53,562 nucleotides of DNA from Chloroflexota bacterium (GCA_015478675.1 JADMIH010000008.1:1-53562); one strand, 5' to 3'. Positions 42,763 through 53,190 are shown, counted from the first letter of the stretch. Made by a program: numbers and translations. Notes: a model not told the origin generated them from the sequence alone.

Positions 42763-44456
42763 CGACCAGGCCCGCCGGTCCCGCTGAGCCAGCCGAGTCC
42801 ACCAAGCAGACGCATACCCTTTTGCAGGCTCGCCTGCGAGCGGGCGTAGGCCTCGCGTGCCTCCGCAACCCCTATTGCGACAAAGCGCACCCTTTCCCCG
42901 GGAAGGAGTTGAGCCATTACCGGCCAATCCGCTTGCGCCACCACACCCAGCAGCGGATAGCCTCCGGTGGTCTGATGATCTACGCCCAGGAGGAGAGGGC
43001 CGCCATCGGGCGGCAGCTGTATAGCGCCTCGCAACACGGGAAACGAGGCCATTTCTCCTCTCCCATGCATAACTGCGCCTTCCATGCTGGACAAGCGAGT
43101 GCCCATGCGGTCGCTTAGCTCAGTCACCCTCCACACAGCGTCTACAAAGTTCCTGAGGGAAGCCCTTGACGGCTTGCCGGGACCCTCGAACGGAATAAAC
43201 CTGAGGACGTGCTCGCCCGTAGAAGGTGTGGCAGGGCCGCCCAGCCAGTAACGCCCGCTTACGCTCGCGGGCGAGTATTGTATGGGAGCAGCCTCAAGCA
43301 GATCGCCCGCACGCAGCGCCCGCCCATCTAAGCCGCCAAACCCGGCAGGCAAGCAAGTGGATGACGATCCTAACAGACGAAGCGCCTGAAAGCCCCCCGC
43401 GACTGCCAGAAAAGCGCGTGCGCCGCCGTGCCGCGGTGATTTCCGGTTGAAGCGAAGCGTGGCCCCTGCGCGCAAGAACCACGACATCCCCTGTGGCACA
43501 GGGTCGTTGTCCACGTAGCAGGCGAAATCTGCTCCCTCAAGAGCAATAGCGGTGGACTGGATGGTGCGGAGAGTAGGTCCCGTGAGGGTCAGTTCTAGAA
43601 CGGGCGCACCTGCAACATTGCCAACGAGAGCATTTGCCCTGGCGGCCGCGTCACGGTCGGATACACCTCCCTGGCCGAGGCCCAGGTGGGCATAGCCTGG
43701 CCTTCCAACGTCCTGGATGGTTGTTAGCGCACCGGGGCTTACCACCTCAAATAGAGGGTGTTGAGCCGCGTCTCTCCGCACGTTAGGTGGGGAGCTTTCC
43801 ACCGCCTCCACGCTCTCAACGAAGCGCACACGGTCGCCAGGGGCGAAGAGCGCAGGCTCACGAGCAGATGCATCCCACACGCGACAAGAGGTGCGCCCAA
43901 TAATACGCCAACCGCCTGGGCTGGCGCATGGATAGATGCCCGTCTGCAAGCCCGCTATTCCCACTGAGCCTGCCGGTACTCGCACACGCGGCGTGCGCAG
44001 CCGAGATGAACCAATCTTCGAGGAGACCCTGCCCATGTATGCAAAGCCGGGCAGGAAGCCGAGAAAATAAACCGTGTACGGGTGCTGTGTGTGCAGGCGT
44101 ATCACTTCGCTGACCGCAAGGTCGTGCTCGGCAGCAATTTCCTCCAGGTCAGGTCCCTCACTGCCACCATATCGCGCAGGTATGATGTGCGCCCGGCCTG
44201 GATTATCCTCAGCAACAAGCTCGGTTTCGAGGCTGTGGTCAAGAGCGCGGCGCAGCTCACCCTCAGGACACTTGAGAGGATCGAAGCAGATCAGCACTGA
44301 GGCAAAGGCGGGCACAATGCCAATAATCCCTGGTAAGTCGCTATCACTTATAGCTTGACCGAGACTACGTACCTGTTTGTTCAACGCGTGCGAGATACGA
44401 CTGCCATAGCTGACCAACAGAGCGTTCTCGCCCATATGGACTATCTGCGGTCTCAC
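42759..44456 (-). CDS. pxpBC: 5-oxoprolinase subunits PxpB and PxpC, fused
   Basis: Part of the ATP-dependent 5-oxoprolinase that opens pyroglutamate to glutamate. The first about 220 residues are PxpB (KipI-like: [18 protein letters not shown] and [20 protein letters not shown]). From about 230 on it is PxpC (KipA-like: [30 protein letters not shown], and [19 protein letters not shown]). In E. coli and B. subtilis the two are separate genes. The start overlaps the pxpA stop by 4 bases. It is the last gene of a long minus-strand run beginning with the MoxR genes. Confidence 0.88.
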   Translation of the reverse strand: MRPQIVHMGENALLVSYGSRISHALNKQVRSLGQAISDSDLPGIIGIVPAFASVLICFDPLKCPEGELRRALDHSLETELVAEDNPGRAHIIPARYGGSEGPDLEEIAAEHDLAVSEVIRLHTQHPYTVYFLGFLPGFAYMGRVSSKIGSSRLRTPRVRVPAGSVGIAGLQTGIYPCASPGGWRIIGRTSCRVWDASAREPALFAPGDRVRFVESVEAVESSPPNVRRDAAQHPLFEVVSPGALTTIQDVGRPGYAHLGLGQGGVSDRDAAARANALVGNVAGAPVLELTLTGPTLRTIQSTAIALEGADFACYVDNDPVPQGMSWFLRAGATLRFNRKSPRHGGARAFLAVAGGFQALRLLGSSSTCLPAGFGGLDGRALRAGDLLEAAPIQYSPASVSGRYWLGGPATPSTGEHVLRFIPFEGPGKPSRASLRNFVDAVWRVTELSDRMGTRLSSMEGAVMHGRGEMASFPVLRGAIQLPPDGGPLLLGVDHQTTGGYPLLGVVAQADWPVMAQLLPGERVRFVAIGVAEAREAYARSQASLQKGMRLLGGLGWLSGTGGPGR

Positions 44457-45226
44457 TCAGCCGCCCTCAAAATGCCAAGCGCTGCTACCTGATAACCCGC
44501 TTCGCGGAGCCTGCGGCCCACTTCTTGTGCTATCGCAGGAGCGTTCGGGGTGTCGCTATGTACACAGATGGTGTCAACTTGAACCCGCAGGGTGCTGCCA
44601 TCCAGGGCTGTGACGCTGCCTTCAGCGAGTTGCACCGCCTGTGCTGCGGCCACTTGCGGCGAGCTATACACGCTGGCCGCCTCTTGTCGGTGCGCTAGTG
44701 AGCCATTTGGCTGATAAGCGCGATCGGCAAAGCCCTCTAAGAGCGTTGTCAAACCCTCCTGCTGCGAAAGTTGGGCAGCAATAGAAGCGGTCAGGCATAC
44801 AAGGGGCATCAAAGGCGAGAAAGACTTCACAGCCCTAACCACCGCATAAGCTACAGCTTCGTCGCGAGCCGCCTCATTATAGAGCGCACCATGTGGTTTC
44901 ACATGGCACAACTCTACCCCTTCGCTGCGAGCTATTGCCCATAGAGCGCCAATCTGGGCGAGCAGCCAGCGAGTGATCTCATCCGGGGTGAGGGCCATGG
45001 GCCGCCTGCCGAATCCCGCGAGGTCAGGGTAACCCGGGTGCGCACCGACAGCCACACCGTGCTCACGTGCCATTCGAACAGTAGCAGCCATTACGTTAGG
45101 GTCGCCCGCGTGTGCGCCGCAGGCGACGTTGGCCGAGGTAACAAAAGGCATGATCTCAGCGTCGCGGCCCATGCGCCACACGCCATAGCTCTCTCCCATG
45201 TCGCAGTTAAGGTCTATCTGCTTCAT
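44453..45226 (-). CDS. pxpA: 5-oxoprolinase subunit PxpA (LamB/YcsF family)
   Basis: A 257-residue protein of the LamB/YcsF family with the conserved N-terminus IDLNCDMGESYG, then SANVACGAHAGDP, GAHPGYPDLAGFGRR, HVKPHGALYN, and a late TICVHSDTP. It works with PxpB and PxpC to cleave 5-oxoproline using ATP. Its ATG overlaps the stop of the upstream VWA gene and its stop overlaps pxpBC, so it is translationally tied to both. Confidence 0.93.
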   Translation of the reverse strand: MKQIDLNCDMGESYGVWRMGRDAEIMPFVTSANVACGAHAGDPNVMAATVRMAREHGVAVGAHPGYPDLAGFGRRPMALTPDEITRWLLAQIGALWAIARSEGVELCHVKPHGALYNEAARDEAVAYAVVRAVKSFSPLMPLVCLTASIAAQLSQQEGLTTLLEGFADRAYQPNGSLAHRQEAASVYSSPQVAAAQAVQLAEGSVTALDGSTLRVQVDTICVHSDTPNAPAIAQEVGRRLREAGYQVAALGILRAAE

Positions 45227-47916
45227 CGTCGTATGAGATAGCGGTGGAGTGCGTGGCGCAACTCGCTACGGGATATAGTTAGCCTGCGCACAGCTACGTC
45301 CACAGGGAACAGCAGTACGGCAAGCCCCAGCAGCCAGGGCCAGAGGGGTATCGGGCGGGGTTGCGACCTTATATCATGGCTGAAAGCGGCAGCAGGTTGC
45401 GCTATATCCAGCCTCTTGCCTCCTCCAACCTGCGCCAGGTCGCCCAGAAGCGCAGCCGCCTCTGCTGCCGAGCTGGTCGAGAGGCGGTATTCGCTGGGAT
45501 AAGGCACTACAAGCCCAGTCTGTTGCGTGCCAACGCTCTTGCCGCTCGCCTGATCATATTGATTCACCTGGGCCGAATAGACCCCCTCTTTGAGGCCACG
45601 GGCCAGGCCGGTGTAAACTCCGGGCGAGTTCTGGAAAATGGGCACCTCTACTGCGGGTTGGCCTGTGCCTGAAATTGTCACAGTGGTACGCAGTAAATTA
45701 CGGGGCACTCCTGTAGTATCGACCGACTCAATGCGCACGGCTACATCCGTTCCAACGCCGGAGGTAGCGGGGGCAACTGTGAAGGCGGTCTGTATACCCG
45801 GAGAGGCATCCTGTGGCATCACCCAGCTCACCATCTGCGCGGCAAACTGCGAGAACTGCGGCCAGATCACCCACGAGGTAGCCCAGCGGCCTTTCACATC
45901 GGGCGTCCAGGCCACAGTGCGCCCCAACCCATACTGCCACTGCGCCAGGATGGGGTCGCCGTTAGGCGATTTAAGGACCAGATCGGCGTTGGGCTTGAGC
46001 GTCGCCGCATCATAGCCGAGGAGCTGGGGCAAAGCCTGAGCATCAAGGCCCTTCAGGATCGGACTTTGATTGTTAACAATGGGCTTGAACGGCTTTTCGA
46101 CATAGTAGGAGCCAATCAAGCTAATCGTGTCCTTGAGGAGGATGCTGGGCAGAGAGTTTATGTCGGGGGCAGCGTAATACTGCCCACCTCCTTTCTGGGC
46201 CAGGTCCTGCATTAGCGAGCCTGCCCCTTCTCCGGCTGCCACCGACGACAGGGTGATGTTGTCCACAGCAAGCTGGTTGAGTAGAGCCGTAAAATCGCTC
46301 TGCTGAGACCAACCGTCGCTGATAAAGACTATATGCTTGAGCTTGGCGTCGGTCTTGCTCAGGGCGTCAATGGCGCTTTGCAGTCCCGAATAGATATTGG
46401 TTGCGCCTTCAGCCTGCACCGGCTTCAGGCTGGACGCTATATTCTGCTCACCAATCTGGCCCATGCTTTCGAGGTTCACGAGCCATGCTGGGCTTTGGTC
46501 AAAGGCAATCACACCCACTTTGTCAGTGGAGTTGAGCAGGGCTGCGGCCTTTTCAACAGCCTGTTTTGCGATCTCCACCTTGCTTGGACCAAACTCTGTG
46601 CGCATTGACGGGTTAAATTGCTGCGCACCAGAGGCGTGGCATCGCCCCATGCTGCCGGACTTGTCGATGACAAAGGCCGTGGCAAGCGACGCCCTCTGCT
46701 CCGAAGTGCGCACGTCCATGCTAACTGGTAAGACTTCTTCCATGGGCGTGCGCAGGTAACCCCCCGCCCCATAGCTCAGGTCGCCACCCAGCATGATCAG
46801 CCCGCGCCCCATATCACGCACATAGCTCTGCAACGCAAGTTGCGCGTCGTTGCCTATAGCCTCTGAGGGCGCGTTGGCGAGGACAACAGCATCGTACTTG
46901 GTGAGGTTGTCCATGTTTTGGGGGACGCCATCGGGCGTAACGATTCTGACTTCCATGCCACCGGCTACAAGCGCTGCATTGAGCGGGGCCGCATCAGCAG
47001 GCGTGCCAGCCACTATCAAGACAGAGGGGGGCTTACTCACGATGGTATAGGAGGCTGCGTCGTTGTTTTCGCTATAACGGTCGTCTACGGATGCTACGTG
47101 GGCTTTGAAGACGTGGAAGCCTTGCGTGCCGATCACGCTGAAGGTGACCACATTATCGCCCTGCTTCAGTTGGGTCTCCTGCTTGCCAACAGGGGCACTA
47201 TCCTCAAAGAGACTAACGGTTGCTGCTCGGTCGGAGGTAGATTTAAGGAGCACACGCACATCGAAGCGCTCGCCAGCGGGTACAGAGTTGGGGCTGGCTA
47301 CCTGATCAACCGCTACCTCATTTTGGGCCTGTGCGCCCAGGGGAACTACAGAGAGCTGGATGCCTGTGGCTCCGACGCGCCGGGCCACATCCACCGCGCT
47401 ACCCACAGTTTGAGCGCCATCGCTCAGCAGCACCAACCGGCGTGATCCCCCTTCGGGGAAGAGCGCGCTGCCTACCTGAATTGCGTCAGCAATATTGGTA
47501 GCTACAACGGAGGGATTCTTTCCAAAAGGCTGCCAATCCGCGCCCATCGAAACGGCGCGGTCTACGATTGCCCGCTCACCGAAGAGCACAACCCCTGCTC
47601 GGTCATCAGCCCCCATTTGCGCTATAGCCTTCTGAACGTAGCCAACCGCTGCATCGCGACTTGTCTGTGAGACGCTTGCAGATTCATCAATCAGAAAGAC
47701 AACGGTGAGCGGCCCGCCGGATGAGATGAATTGTAGCCCGGCGAGCGCCAGGATAATGAGGAGCAAGATTACAGAGCGGACAACCGTGCTGGTATTGATC
47801 CTGGCCCTGTCACGCGGCCTTGCCCGTGCGCTCAATAGACCGAGCAAGATAACCGGCGGTATCGTGAGGAGTAGTATAAGAGCTTTTGGCTCGGCTAAAG
47901 TGAAAGGTAGATCCAT
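45223..47916 (-). CDS. membrane protein with two VWA domains and an amidotransferase-like domain
   Basis: An 897-residue protein. Two hydrophobic segments lie at the N-terminus (about 10-28 and 46-66), then a first VWA domain with FLIDESASVSQ. A beta-sandwich leads to a class I glutamine-amidotransferase-like fold (LIVAGTPADAAPLNAALVAG and RGLIMLGGDLSYGAGGY). A second VWA domain follows with the MIDAS motif FVIDKSGSMG and TNIYSGL. There is a late beta-rich region and a C-terminal membrane segment (IPLWPWLLGLAVLLFPVDV). VWA proteins beside MoxR ATPases act in assembly or chaperoning of cell-surface or metal-containing complexes; the client here is unknown. The stop overlaps pxpA. Confidence 0.78.
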   Translation of the reverse strand: MDLPFTLAEPKALILLLTIPPVILLGLLSARARPRDRARINTSTVVRSVILLLIILALAGLQFISSGGPLTVVFLIDESASVSQTSRDAAVGYVQKAIAQMGADDRAGVVLFGERAIVDRAVSMGADWQPFGKNPSVVATNIADAIQVGSALFPEGGSRRLVLLSDGAQTVGSAVDVARRVGATGIQLSVVPLGAQAQNEVAVDQVASPNSVPAGERFDVRVLLKSTSDRAATVSLFEDSAPVGKQETQLKQGDNVVTFSVIGTQGFHVFKAHVASVDDRYSENNDAASYTIVSKPPSVLIVAGTPADAAPLNAALVAGGMEVRIVTPDGVPQNMDNLTKYDAVVLANAPSEAIGNDAQLALQSYVRDMGRGLIMLGGDLSYGAGGYLRTPMEEVLPVSMDVRTSEQRASLATAFVIDKSGSMGRCHASGAQQFNPSMRTEFGPSKVEIAKQAVEKAAALLNSTDKVGVIAFDQSPAWLVNLESMGQIGEQNIASSLKPVQAEGATNIYSGLQSAIDALSKTDAKLKHIVFISDGWSQQSDFTALLNQLAVDNITLSSVAAGEGAGSLMQDLAQKGGGQYYAAPDINSLPSILLKDTISLIGSYYVEKPFKPIVNNQSPILKGLDAQALPQLLGYDAATLKPNADLVLKSPNGDPILAQWQYGLGRTVAWTPDVKGRWATSWVIWPQFSQFAAQMVSWVMPQDASPGIQTAFTVAPATSGVGTDVAVRIESVDTTGVPRNLLRTTVTISGTGQPAVEVPIFQNSPGVYTGLARGLKEGVYSAQVNQYDQASGKSVGTQQTGLVVPYPSEYRLSTSSAAEAAALLGDLAQVGGGKRLDIAQPAAAFSHDIRSQPRPIPLWPWLLGLAVLLFPVDVAVRRLTISRSELRHALHRYLIRR

Positions 47917-47931
47917 AGTGATAATCCGGGC

Positions 47932-49929
47932 TTACGCTCTGTCGTTGCGTTGCAGGGCGCGCCTTCCCTGCCACTCTGTCCACGCGCGCCGCACCGCGAT
48001 GCGTTGGGCATAGAGCCATTCGAGCAGGAGAACAAGCACACCCAGGAGAGCGACGCTGGGCCATAACTCGCGTCTGAAAAGGTCGGGCTGCGAAGCTGTT
48101 TGTCTGCCAGCAGCCTGTGCCGCTGGCAGGCCTGGGGCTTTGTTAGGAGGCGTCATCGTTTCGTCCCTGGAGAAAAGGTTGGCTGAGAAGGCATCTTGCG
48201 CCTTGATGTCAGCGCCTGCGTACTGCGTCACATAATATACTCCCTGCTGCGAAGTCTCAGCAAAGGCCACTCTGGGGCGGGCCGGGCTAATGTCGTAGCT
48301 CCACTCCTTTGCAGAAGGGTCTTCCACCACGATGCGGCTAATCTGCGGCGTGGCGGCGTCTATGCCGACCGAGGTGCGTGGCACGATGTTTGCGGGAAGC
48401 CCGCCAGAGGGATCGGGCAGCAGATAGGTGATGAGGTTGCGCATTAGAAGCGGGTATGCTGTCTGCACAGGGAGGTCGCTGTCGTGCAGATCGAAAGTGA
48501 CTACGCCAACCTTACGGCCTTGCGTTTCACCTGCAATAATGAGCGGACCCTTATCGCTCGCCAGCACAACACGGCCCCACTTGGGCACCTCTACAGCGGA
48601 GGCAGCAGCAACGTGCAGGCCTGTCAGGTCAACATAGCGCAGTAGCGGCTCTCCATTGCGCGCCTCCGCACTCAGAACGTCACCGCTCTCGGCGAAGGAA
48701 GTTGTGAGCGTGGGCAGAGGCTGGCTGATAACACCTGTTACGCTGATAAGGCTGTTGGGTGCCAGGGGCGCGAAGAAAAGCAAGTTGCCCTGGGGCAGGG
48801 TACGCCTGGTGGCGGTTATGGTGCCCGCATCGAAGATCGTCAGGTCTACAGGTGCGCCGTTGATGGTAGCGGCGGGATTATAGTCATCAGCCGACACCTT
48901 ATAGAGTGTTACCGTGGGGAGGAGAGACAAAGCAGTTTCGAGGAACTTGTTACCACCTGTGACAAGCAAGAGATTGGCGGGCGCACTGGCGCGGTTCACA
49001 ACCCACGCCTGGTCATCTGCTGCAAGGGTGTCAGGCCCGTCCAACGCTGCCTGGATTACTCTCGCGGCAAGGGGCACGTCATCAACAATCAACTCCTGCA
49101 CTGCGCCTGGACCGATCTTCACGGTACGGGCCGTCCAGGGAGTGTCATCAATGGTGAGGTCCACACGTCGGGTGGCGGAAATTGTGTCAGCATTTGCCAC
49201 CTGCACGAAGAGGCTCAAGCTCCCACCACGCTGCTGCAACGAGAGGGTGGTTATCCCCTGGTTGGCGTTTGCGCTTCCAATCTGGTAGAAGTGGAATGGC
49301 GCGCTGAGCGGATCGGCCAATTCTGCCGTTGAGGGGAAAGCGCCATCCGACAGGAGCCAAATAGCGCTGCCCGCCTGCCGGCTGACGAGAGCGCCCGCGA
49401 GCCTCAACGCTTCCGTCATATCCGTGCCGGTAGCTGCGGGCGTGAGAGCGTCAACAGCGCCTCTAAGCCTTGCCTTATCAGTAGTTTGCGTTACGAGGAT
49501 GGAGGCATGATCGTCGGAGCTGATCAGCGTTGCAGTTGCCCCGTCTTGCAGCCCGTCTATGAGGTCGCGTGCTTTGCTCTGGGCAACTTGCAAGCGCATT
49601 TGACTGCCGGGGCCGGCGCTCGAAGCGCCCATACTTGCCGATACGTCAACTATAATTATCACGCTCTGTTCTGCGGCCTGAGCTGTGCGTACCCAGGGCC
49701 GTGCCATGGCTAAAATGAGAAGAGCGAGCGCCACCACCTGCAACAGCAGGAGCAAAGAGACGCGCAACCTCTGCCAGAGCGAATTGGCCTCCCGGTCGCG
49801 GGTGAGGGAGCTCCACAGGTATAGACTGGCGATGGGTGCGACAGGTCGCCGCAGCTTCAGGAGGTAAAGGGCAACGATCACTCCGAGAAGCGGCAAGGCG
49901 ACGAGAGCTAAGGGTGTAAAGAGACCCAT
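47932..49929 (-). CDS. BatA-like VWA membrane protein
   Basis: A 665-residue protein. The N-terminus has the BatA-type hairpin of two membrane segments (LALVALPLLGVIVALYLL and a second at about 58-77), followed by the VWA MIDAS motif IIIVDVSASMG. Beta-rich extracellular domains fill the middle. A C-terminal membrane segment (LWPSVALLGVLVLLLEWLY) precedes a basic tail. It resembles aerotolerance-type Bat proteins in architecture. It lies 15 bases upstream of the second VWA gene and about 100 bases after the MoxR gene; the DUF58 gene commonly found in such operons is not between them. Confidence 0.8.
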   Translation of the reverse strand: MGLFTPLALVALPLLGVIVALYLLKLRRPVAPIASLYLWSSLTRDREANSLWQRLRVSLLLLLQVVALALLILAMARPWVRTAQAAEQSVIIIVDVSASMGASSAGPGSQMRLQVAQSKARDLIDGLQDGATATLISSDDHASILVTQTTDKARLRGAVDALTPAATGTDMTEALRLAGALVSRQAGSAIWLLSDGAFPSTAELADPLSAPFHFYQIGSANANQGITTLSLQQRGGSLSLFVQVANADTISATRRVDLTIDDTPWTARTVKIGPGAVQELIVDDVPLAARVIQAALDGPDTLAADDQAWVVNRASAPANLLLVTGGNKFLETALSLLPTVTLYKVSADDYNPAATINGAPVDLTIFDAGTITATRRTLPQGNLLFFAPLAPNSLISVTGVISQPLPTLTTSFAESGDVLSAEARNGEPLLRYVDLTGLHVAAASAVEVPKWGRVVLASDKGPLIIAGETQGRKVGVVTFDLHDSDLPVQTAYPLLMRNLITYLLPDPSGGLPANIVPRTSVGIDAATPQISRIVVEDPSAKEWSYDISPARPRVAFAETSQQGVYYVTQYAGADIKAQDAFSANLFSRDETMTPPNKAPGLPAAQAAGRQTASQPDLFRRELWPSVALLGVLVLLLEWLYAQRIAVRRAWTEWQGRRALQRNDRA

Positions 49930-50032
49930 CTATTCAGGCTTACTTTCATATACTTTAGCATAGTTTTTCTCTGCGCTCTGATTTTCCGCATAACGCGTGC
50001 GGAGATGCTTCAGCCGCTGACCGATGTGACGG

Positions 50033-51064
50033 TTACGCAACCTCTTCAGGTGTTTGCTCCAATACCGAGGCGATGATGGCGTCAGGGGAAATGCCTTCGG
50101 CCTCACCGTCGAAGTTGAGGATGATACGGTGCCGCAAAGCGGGTAGAGCAGATGTCCTGATGTCTCTGAAAGCCACGTTATACCTTCCGTCGAGGAGCGC
50201 GAGTATCTTGCCCGCCAGAATCATGCTTTGCAGCGCTCTGGGCGAGCCTCCGTAGCGCACGTAGCGCTTTGTCATCGTTGCCGCCTCCGGGTTATCCGGG
50301 TGCGTCGCCTGCAAAATTCGTACAGCGTATGATGTCACATGGGTGGCGATTGGCGTCTGGCGTGCGAGGTGCTGCATAGCGACAATTTCGCCGCCCGTAG
50401 CGATATGGTTCACCTGCGGCGCAGTGTCCGAGGTGGTGCGATCAGAGATCGCAACCAGTTCGGCGGCGGTTGGAAACGACACATTGAGCTTGAAGAAAAA
50501 GCGGTCAAGCTGGGCCTCAGGCAGGGGGTATGTACCCTCCATTTCGAGGGGGTTCTGGGTTGCCAGCACGAAGAAAGGCTGAGGTAGCTTGTAGACGGTC
50601 CGGGCCACCGAGACGGTGCCCTCCTGCATAGCTTCGAGCAACGCCGATTGTGTGCGTGGCGTAGCCCTGTTAATCTCATCGGCGAGCAGCAAGTTAGCAA
50701 AGACAGGACCCGATTGGAACTGGAAGCGCCTGCCGCCTGTCTCATCTTCAATGAGGATGTTGGTGCCGATGATGTCTGCGGGCATCAGGTCGGGGGTGAA
50801 CTGCACGCGGCTAAAGTCGCAATCGAGCACATCGGCCAGAGTGCGCACAAGCAGCGTTTTACCCAACCCAGGCACGCCTTCGAGAAGAACATTTCCACCT
50901 GCGAAGAGGCAGGTCAGTACCTGGTGAACGAGGTTACGCTGGCCGACGATTACCTTTCCTATCTCGCGTTCGATCCTTACCGCCCGATCACGGAACTGCT
51001 CGACAGTGATCGCCGTGCTATCGCTCTGCTGCTCACCCTGCATCGTCGTTTCGCTTATTGCCAC
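50033..51064 (-). CDS. MoxR-family AAA+ ATPase
   Basis: A 343-residue AAA+ ATPase of the MoxR group, thought to act as a chaperone with VWA partners. Walker A is GVPGLGKT, Walker B LLLADEINRA, and sensor 1 is in FVLATQNPLEMEGTYPLPEAQLDRF, a hallmark of MoxR. The C-terminal lid has RYGGSPRALQSM. A GTG start at 51064 follows GGAG by 6 bases. The first 25 residues are polar and variable. Encoded with two VWA proteins and a DUF4175-like protein. Confidence 0.92.
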   Translation of the reverse strand: MAISETTMQGEQQSDSTAITVEQFRDRAVRIEREIGKVIVGQRNLVHQVLTCLFAGGNVLLEGVPGLGKTLLVRTLADVLDCDFSRVQFTPDLMPADIIGTNILIEDETGGRRFQFQSGPVFANLLLADEINRATPRTQSALLEAMQEGTVSVARTVYKLPQPFFVLATQNPLEMEGTYPLPEAQLDRFFFKLNVSFPTAAELVAISDRTTSDTAPQVNHIATGGEIVAMQHLARQTPIATHVTSYAVRILQATHPDNPEAATMTKRYVRYGGSPRALQSMILAGKILALLDGRYNVAFRDIRTSALPALRHRIILNFDGEAEGISPDAIIASVLEQTPEEVA

Positions 51065-51123
51065 TCATTACTCCTTTATGTAAGCACAGGCTGTTGCTTG
51101 GTGAGCTGTGCAGCGGCACAGAG

Positions 51124-53190
51124 TTACTTTCCTAGCTCCGTGAAATATTCTTTCACGTACTCCTTGGCGTCAGCGGGCACATATACATGAGCGAGGGCGT
51201 CGGTCGCCTGGCTTGCATATTTGCCTATGACCTCGGTGTAAGGTGTGCGCACCTGCGCCTTGCCTCCTGCTCCCAGGGAACCTTGCGTCCCACCTGTGGT
51301 GCTTCCCGCGCCTACCCTGCCTGCGACGCCATCGGCGTTGCCTGACAAAGGAGCTGCTTGACCATTCCCCGGAGATGCCCCGGATATTGCCACTTGCGTG
51401 GGAGGAGGGGGCACGTAAACCTTCTCGCCGCCACCCGGTGCCCCTTGACCCGACGCGCCGGAAGGCGCTAAGCCGTTGCCCTGTGGATTCTGCACCTGTG
51501 TAATGCCACCGCTCACAGCCCCCGAAGCCCCGGTAACAGCGCCGTTGAAGGTGCCGGAGGAAGGCCCGCCCGATGCGCCACTGCCTCCACCAGCCGAACC
51601 GGCTGAGGAGCCGCTTACAGTTGGTTTGCCTTGAGTGCCACTGCCGCCTGTGCCTGTAGAAGAGCCGCCGGAGGGGTTGCCCGCGCCGCTCCCGGTTCCA
51701 GGCGTGCTGCCCGTTGCGCTATTAGAGCCGCCGTTGCTTGCAGATGAGCCTGACCCCTGGCCGCTCCCTGCTGTGTTGCTGTATTGTGGCATATTTTGAC
51801 CCATACTGTTCGGCGGCGCACCTGACGCCTGATTTACATTGCTGCCCCCAGGGTTTGCTGTTTGGACGGCAAGCGGCGTGCCCTGCTGATTGCCAGGGTC
51901 GCCCGCGAGACTATTCGCCTGATCGCTGGCCTGCGGGCTGCCGCGCCTGCGAAAGCCAATCTGAGGGCGCTTGGCGAGTTGCTGACCCGCTTGCGCCAAC
52001 CCCTGGCGGCCCTCATCAAGCTTGGCCTGCACATCCTCTGCGGTTTGCGCGGTTTGCAGGGCACTTTCGGCGGCTCTAAAGCGCGAAGCCGCATCGGTGA
52101 GAGCCTGCGCTGCTTTTTGCTTGTCTTTGAGGAGGATCGCGCCGGAGGCATTAGTTAGCGACGCCGCCAGTTGCGGGTCGCGGGCCGCCGCGAAGTCCGC
52201 AGCCTGGCTTAGAAATGACGCGGCAGAGCGCGCTAACTCGGCCTGAAGCACAGCAGAGACGCTGCCAAGAAACTCGGCTGCGGCTGCGGCTTTGCCCAGG
52301 TCAGTGGGCGCCTGCGAGGAGGCTGGATCCCACTCTGCATTACTGATGGCTGCCTGCTGCACCAAACGCGCAGCGGTAACGAGACTGTCAAAGTCGGAGG
52401 TTTGGGAGGGCGAAAGCTCGCGCACCTTCTGCTGGGTGTCAGCAATTGCGGCCAGGAGCGAAGCCCGGTCGGCTCCAGGTGTGTGCAGCTGAGCTTCCAG
52501 ACTCTCCAATTCAGAAGTAAGACTTTGCTTGGTGCTATCGGCCAGGCCGGGCGCTGCTGTGATTTGCGCTTTCAACGCCAGGATAGTGCGGTCAATGCCG
52601 CTCACAGCGTTGTTGAGGCTAGCCCGTTCAGCGCGAACCGCATCAAGGGGCGTCGGCACTGTTATAGCTGCGGCAAGGGCAACCAGCGCCACCACAATCG
52701 CGAATATGTAACGCCTCCGTAGCGTGAAGTGGAGAGCGGCAGGGAGCATCGGCATACGCTCGCGCAGCGTGTTGCGAGCATCGAGGATCATTCGCTCCAA
52801 AAAGTCGTCCGCGGTGGGCCGGCCTCTGTTGCGCCCACGCAGCAGTTCCATACAGGTAGTAAGTCGCTCGTCGAGGAGAAGGGTGTGGTCGAGATAGCGG
52901 GCCACCTGTCCATCACCGAGCCTGCGGCTAAGGGACCATGCAACCAACCAGAGGAGCCATGCCACTATAAACAGCTCACTGGGCCACAAGGGTATTTCAA
53001 GGAGGGTAAAGCGGGCGAGCGCGATCCACCCCGCCGCAAGGAGGAGCGGCACAGGGTATGTCGCCGCCATAGCATTCCAGACCTGCGCCCAGAGCACGCG
53101 CCGGCGTCCAGCCGCGAGTGCCCAAGCAACCTCAGCGGGCCACCGTTTACCTCTACTTATCGTGTCACCGGTTTGTGTGGAGATTGCCAT
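51124..53190 (-). CDS. DUF4175-like membrane protein with Gly/Ser-rich tail
   Basis: A 688-residue protein first in the MoxR operon. Its N-terminal part has membrane segments (VPLLLAAGWIALARFTLL, LFIVAWLLWLVAWSL, and a third at about 160-180). It then has a long alanine/glutamine-rich helical region (about 190-400) and a low-complexity Gly/Ser/Thr/Asn tract of about 220 residues. A conserved-looking C-terminus follows (YTEVIGKYASQATDALAHVY...YFTELGK). The front part resembles the DUF4175 proteins found in MoxR operons. The low-complexity tract suggests a flexible exported linker. Function unknown. Confidence 0.65.
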   Translation of the reverse strand: MAISTQTGDTISRGKRWPAEVAWALAAGRRRVLWAQVWNAMAATYPVPLLLAAGWIALARFTLLEIPLWPSELFIVAWLLWLVAWSLSRRLGDGQVARYLDHTLLLDERLTTCMELLRGRNRGRPTADDFLERMILDARNTLRERMPMLPAALHFTLRRRYIFAIVVALVALAAAITVPTPLDAVRAERASLNNAVSGIDRTILALKAQITAAPGLADSTKQSLTSELESLEAQLHTPGADRASLLAAIADTQQKVRELSPSQTSDFDSLVTAARLVQQAAISNAEWDPASSQAPTDLGKAAAAAEFLGSVSAVLQAELARSAASFLSQAADFAAARDPQLAASLTNASGAILLKDKQKAAQALTDAASRFRAAESALQTAQTAEDVQAKLDEGRQGLAQAGQQLAKRPQIGFRRRGSPQASDQANSLAGDPGNQQGTPLAVQTANPGGSNVNQASGAPPNSMGQNMPQYSNTAGSGQGSGSSASNGGSNSATGSTPGTGSGAGNPSGGSSTGTGGSGTQGKPTVSGSSAGSAGGGSGASGGPSSGTFNGAVTGASGAVSGGITQVQNPQGNGLAPSGASGQGAPGGGEKVYVPPPPTQVAISGASPGNGQAAPLSGNADGVAGRVGAGSTTGGTQGSLGAGGKAQVRTPYTEVIGKYASQATDALAHVYVPADAKEYVKEYFTELGK

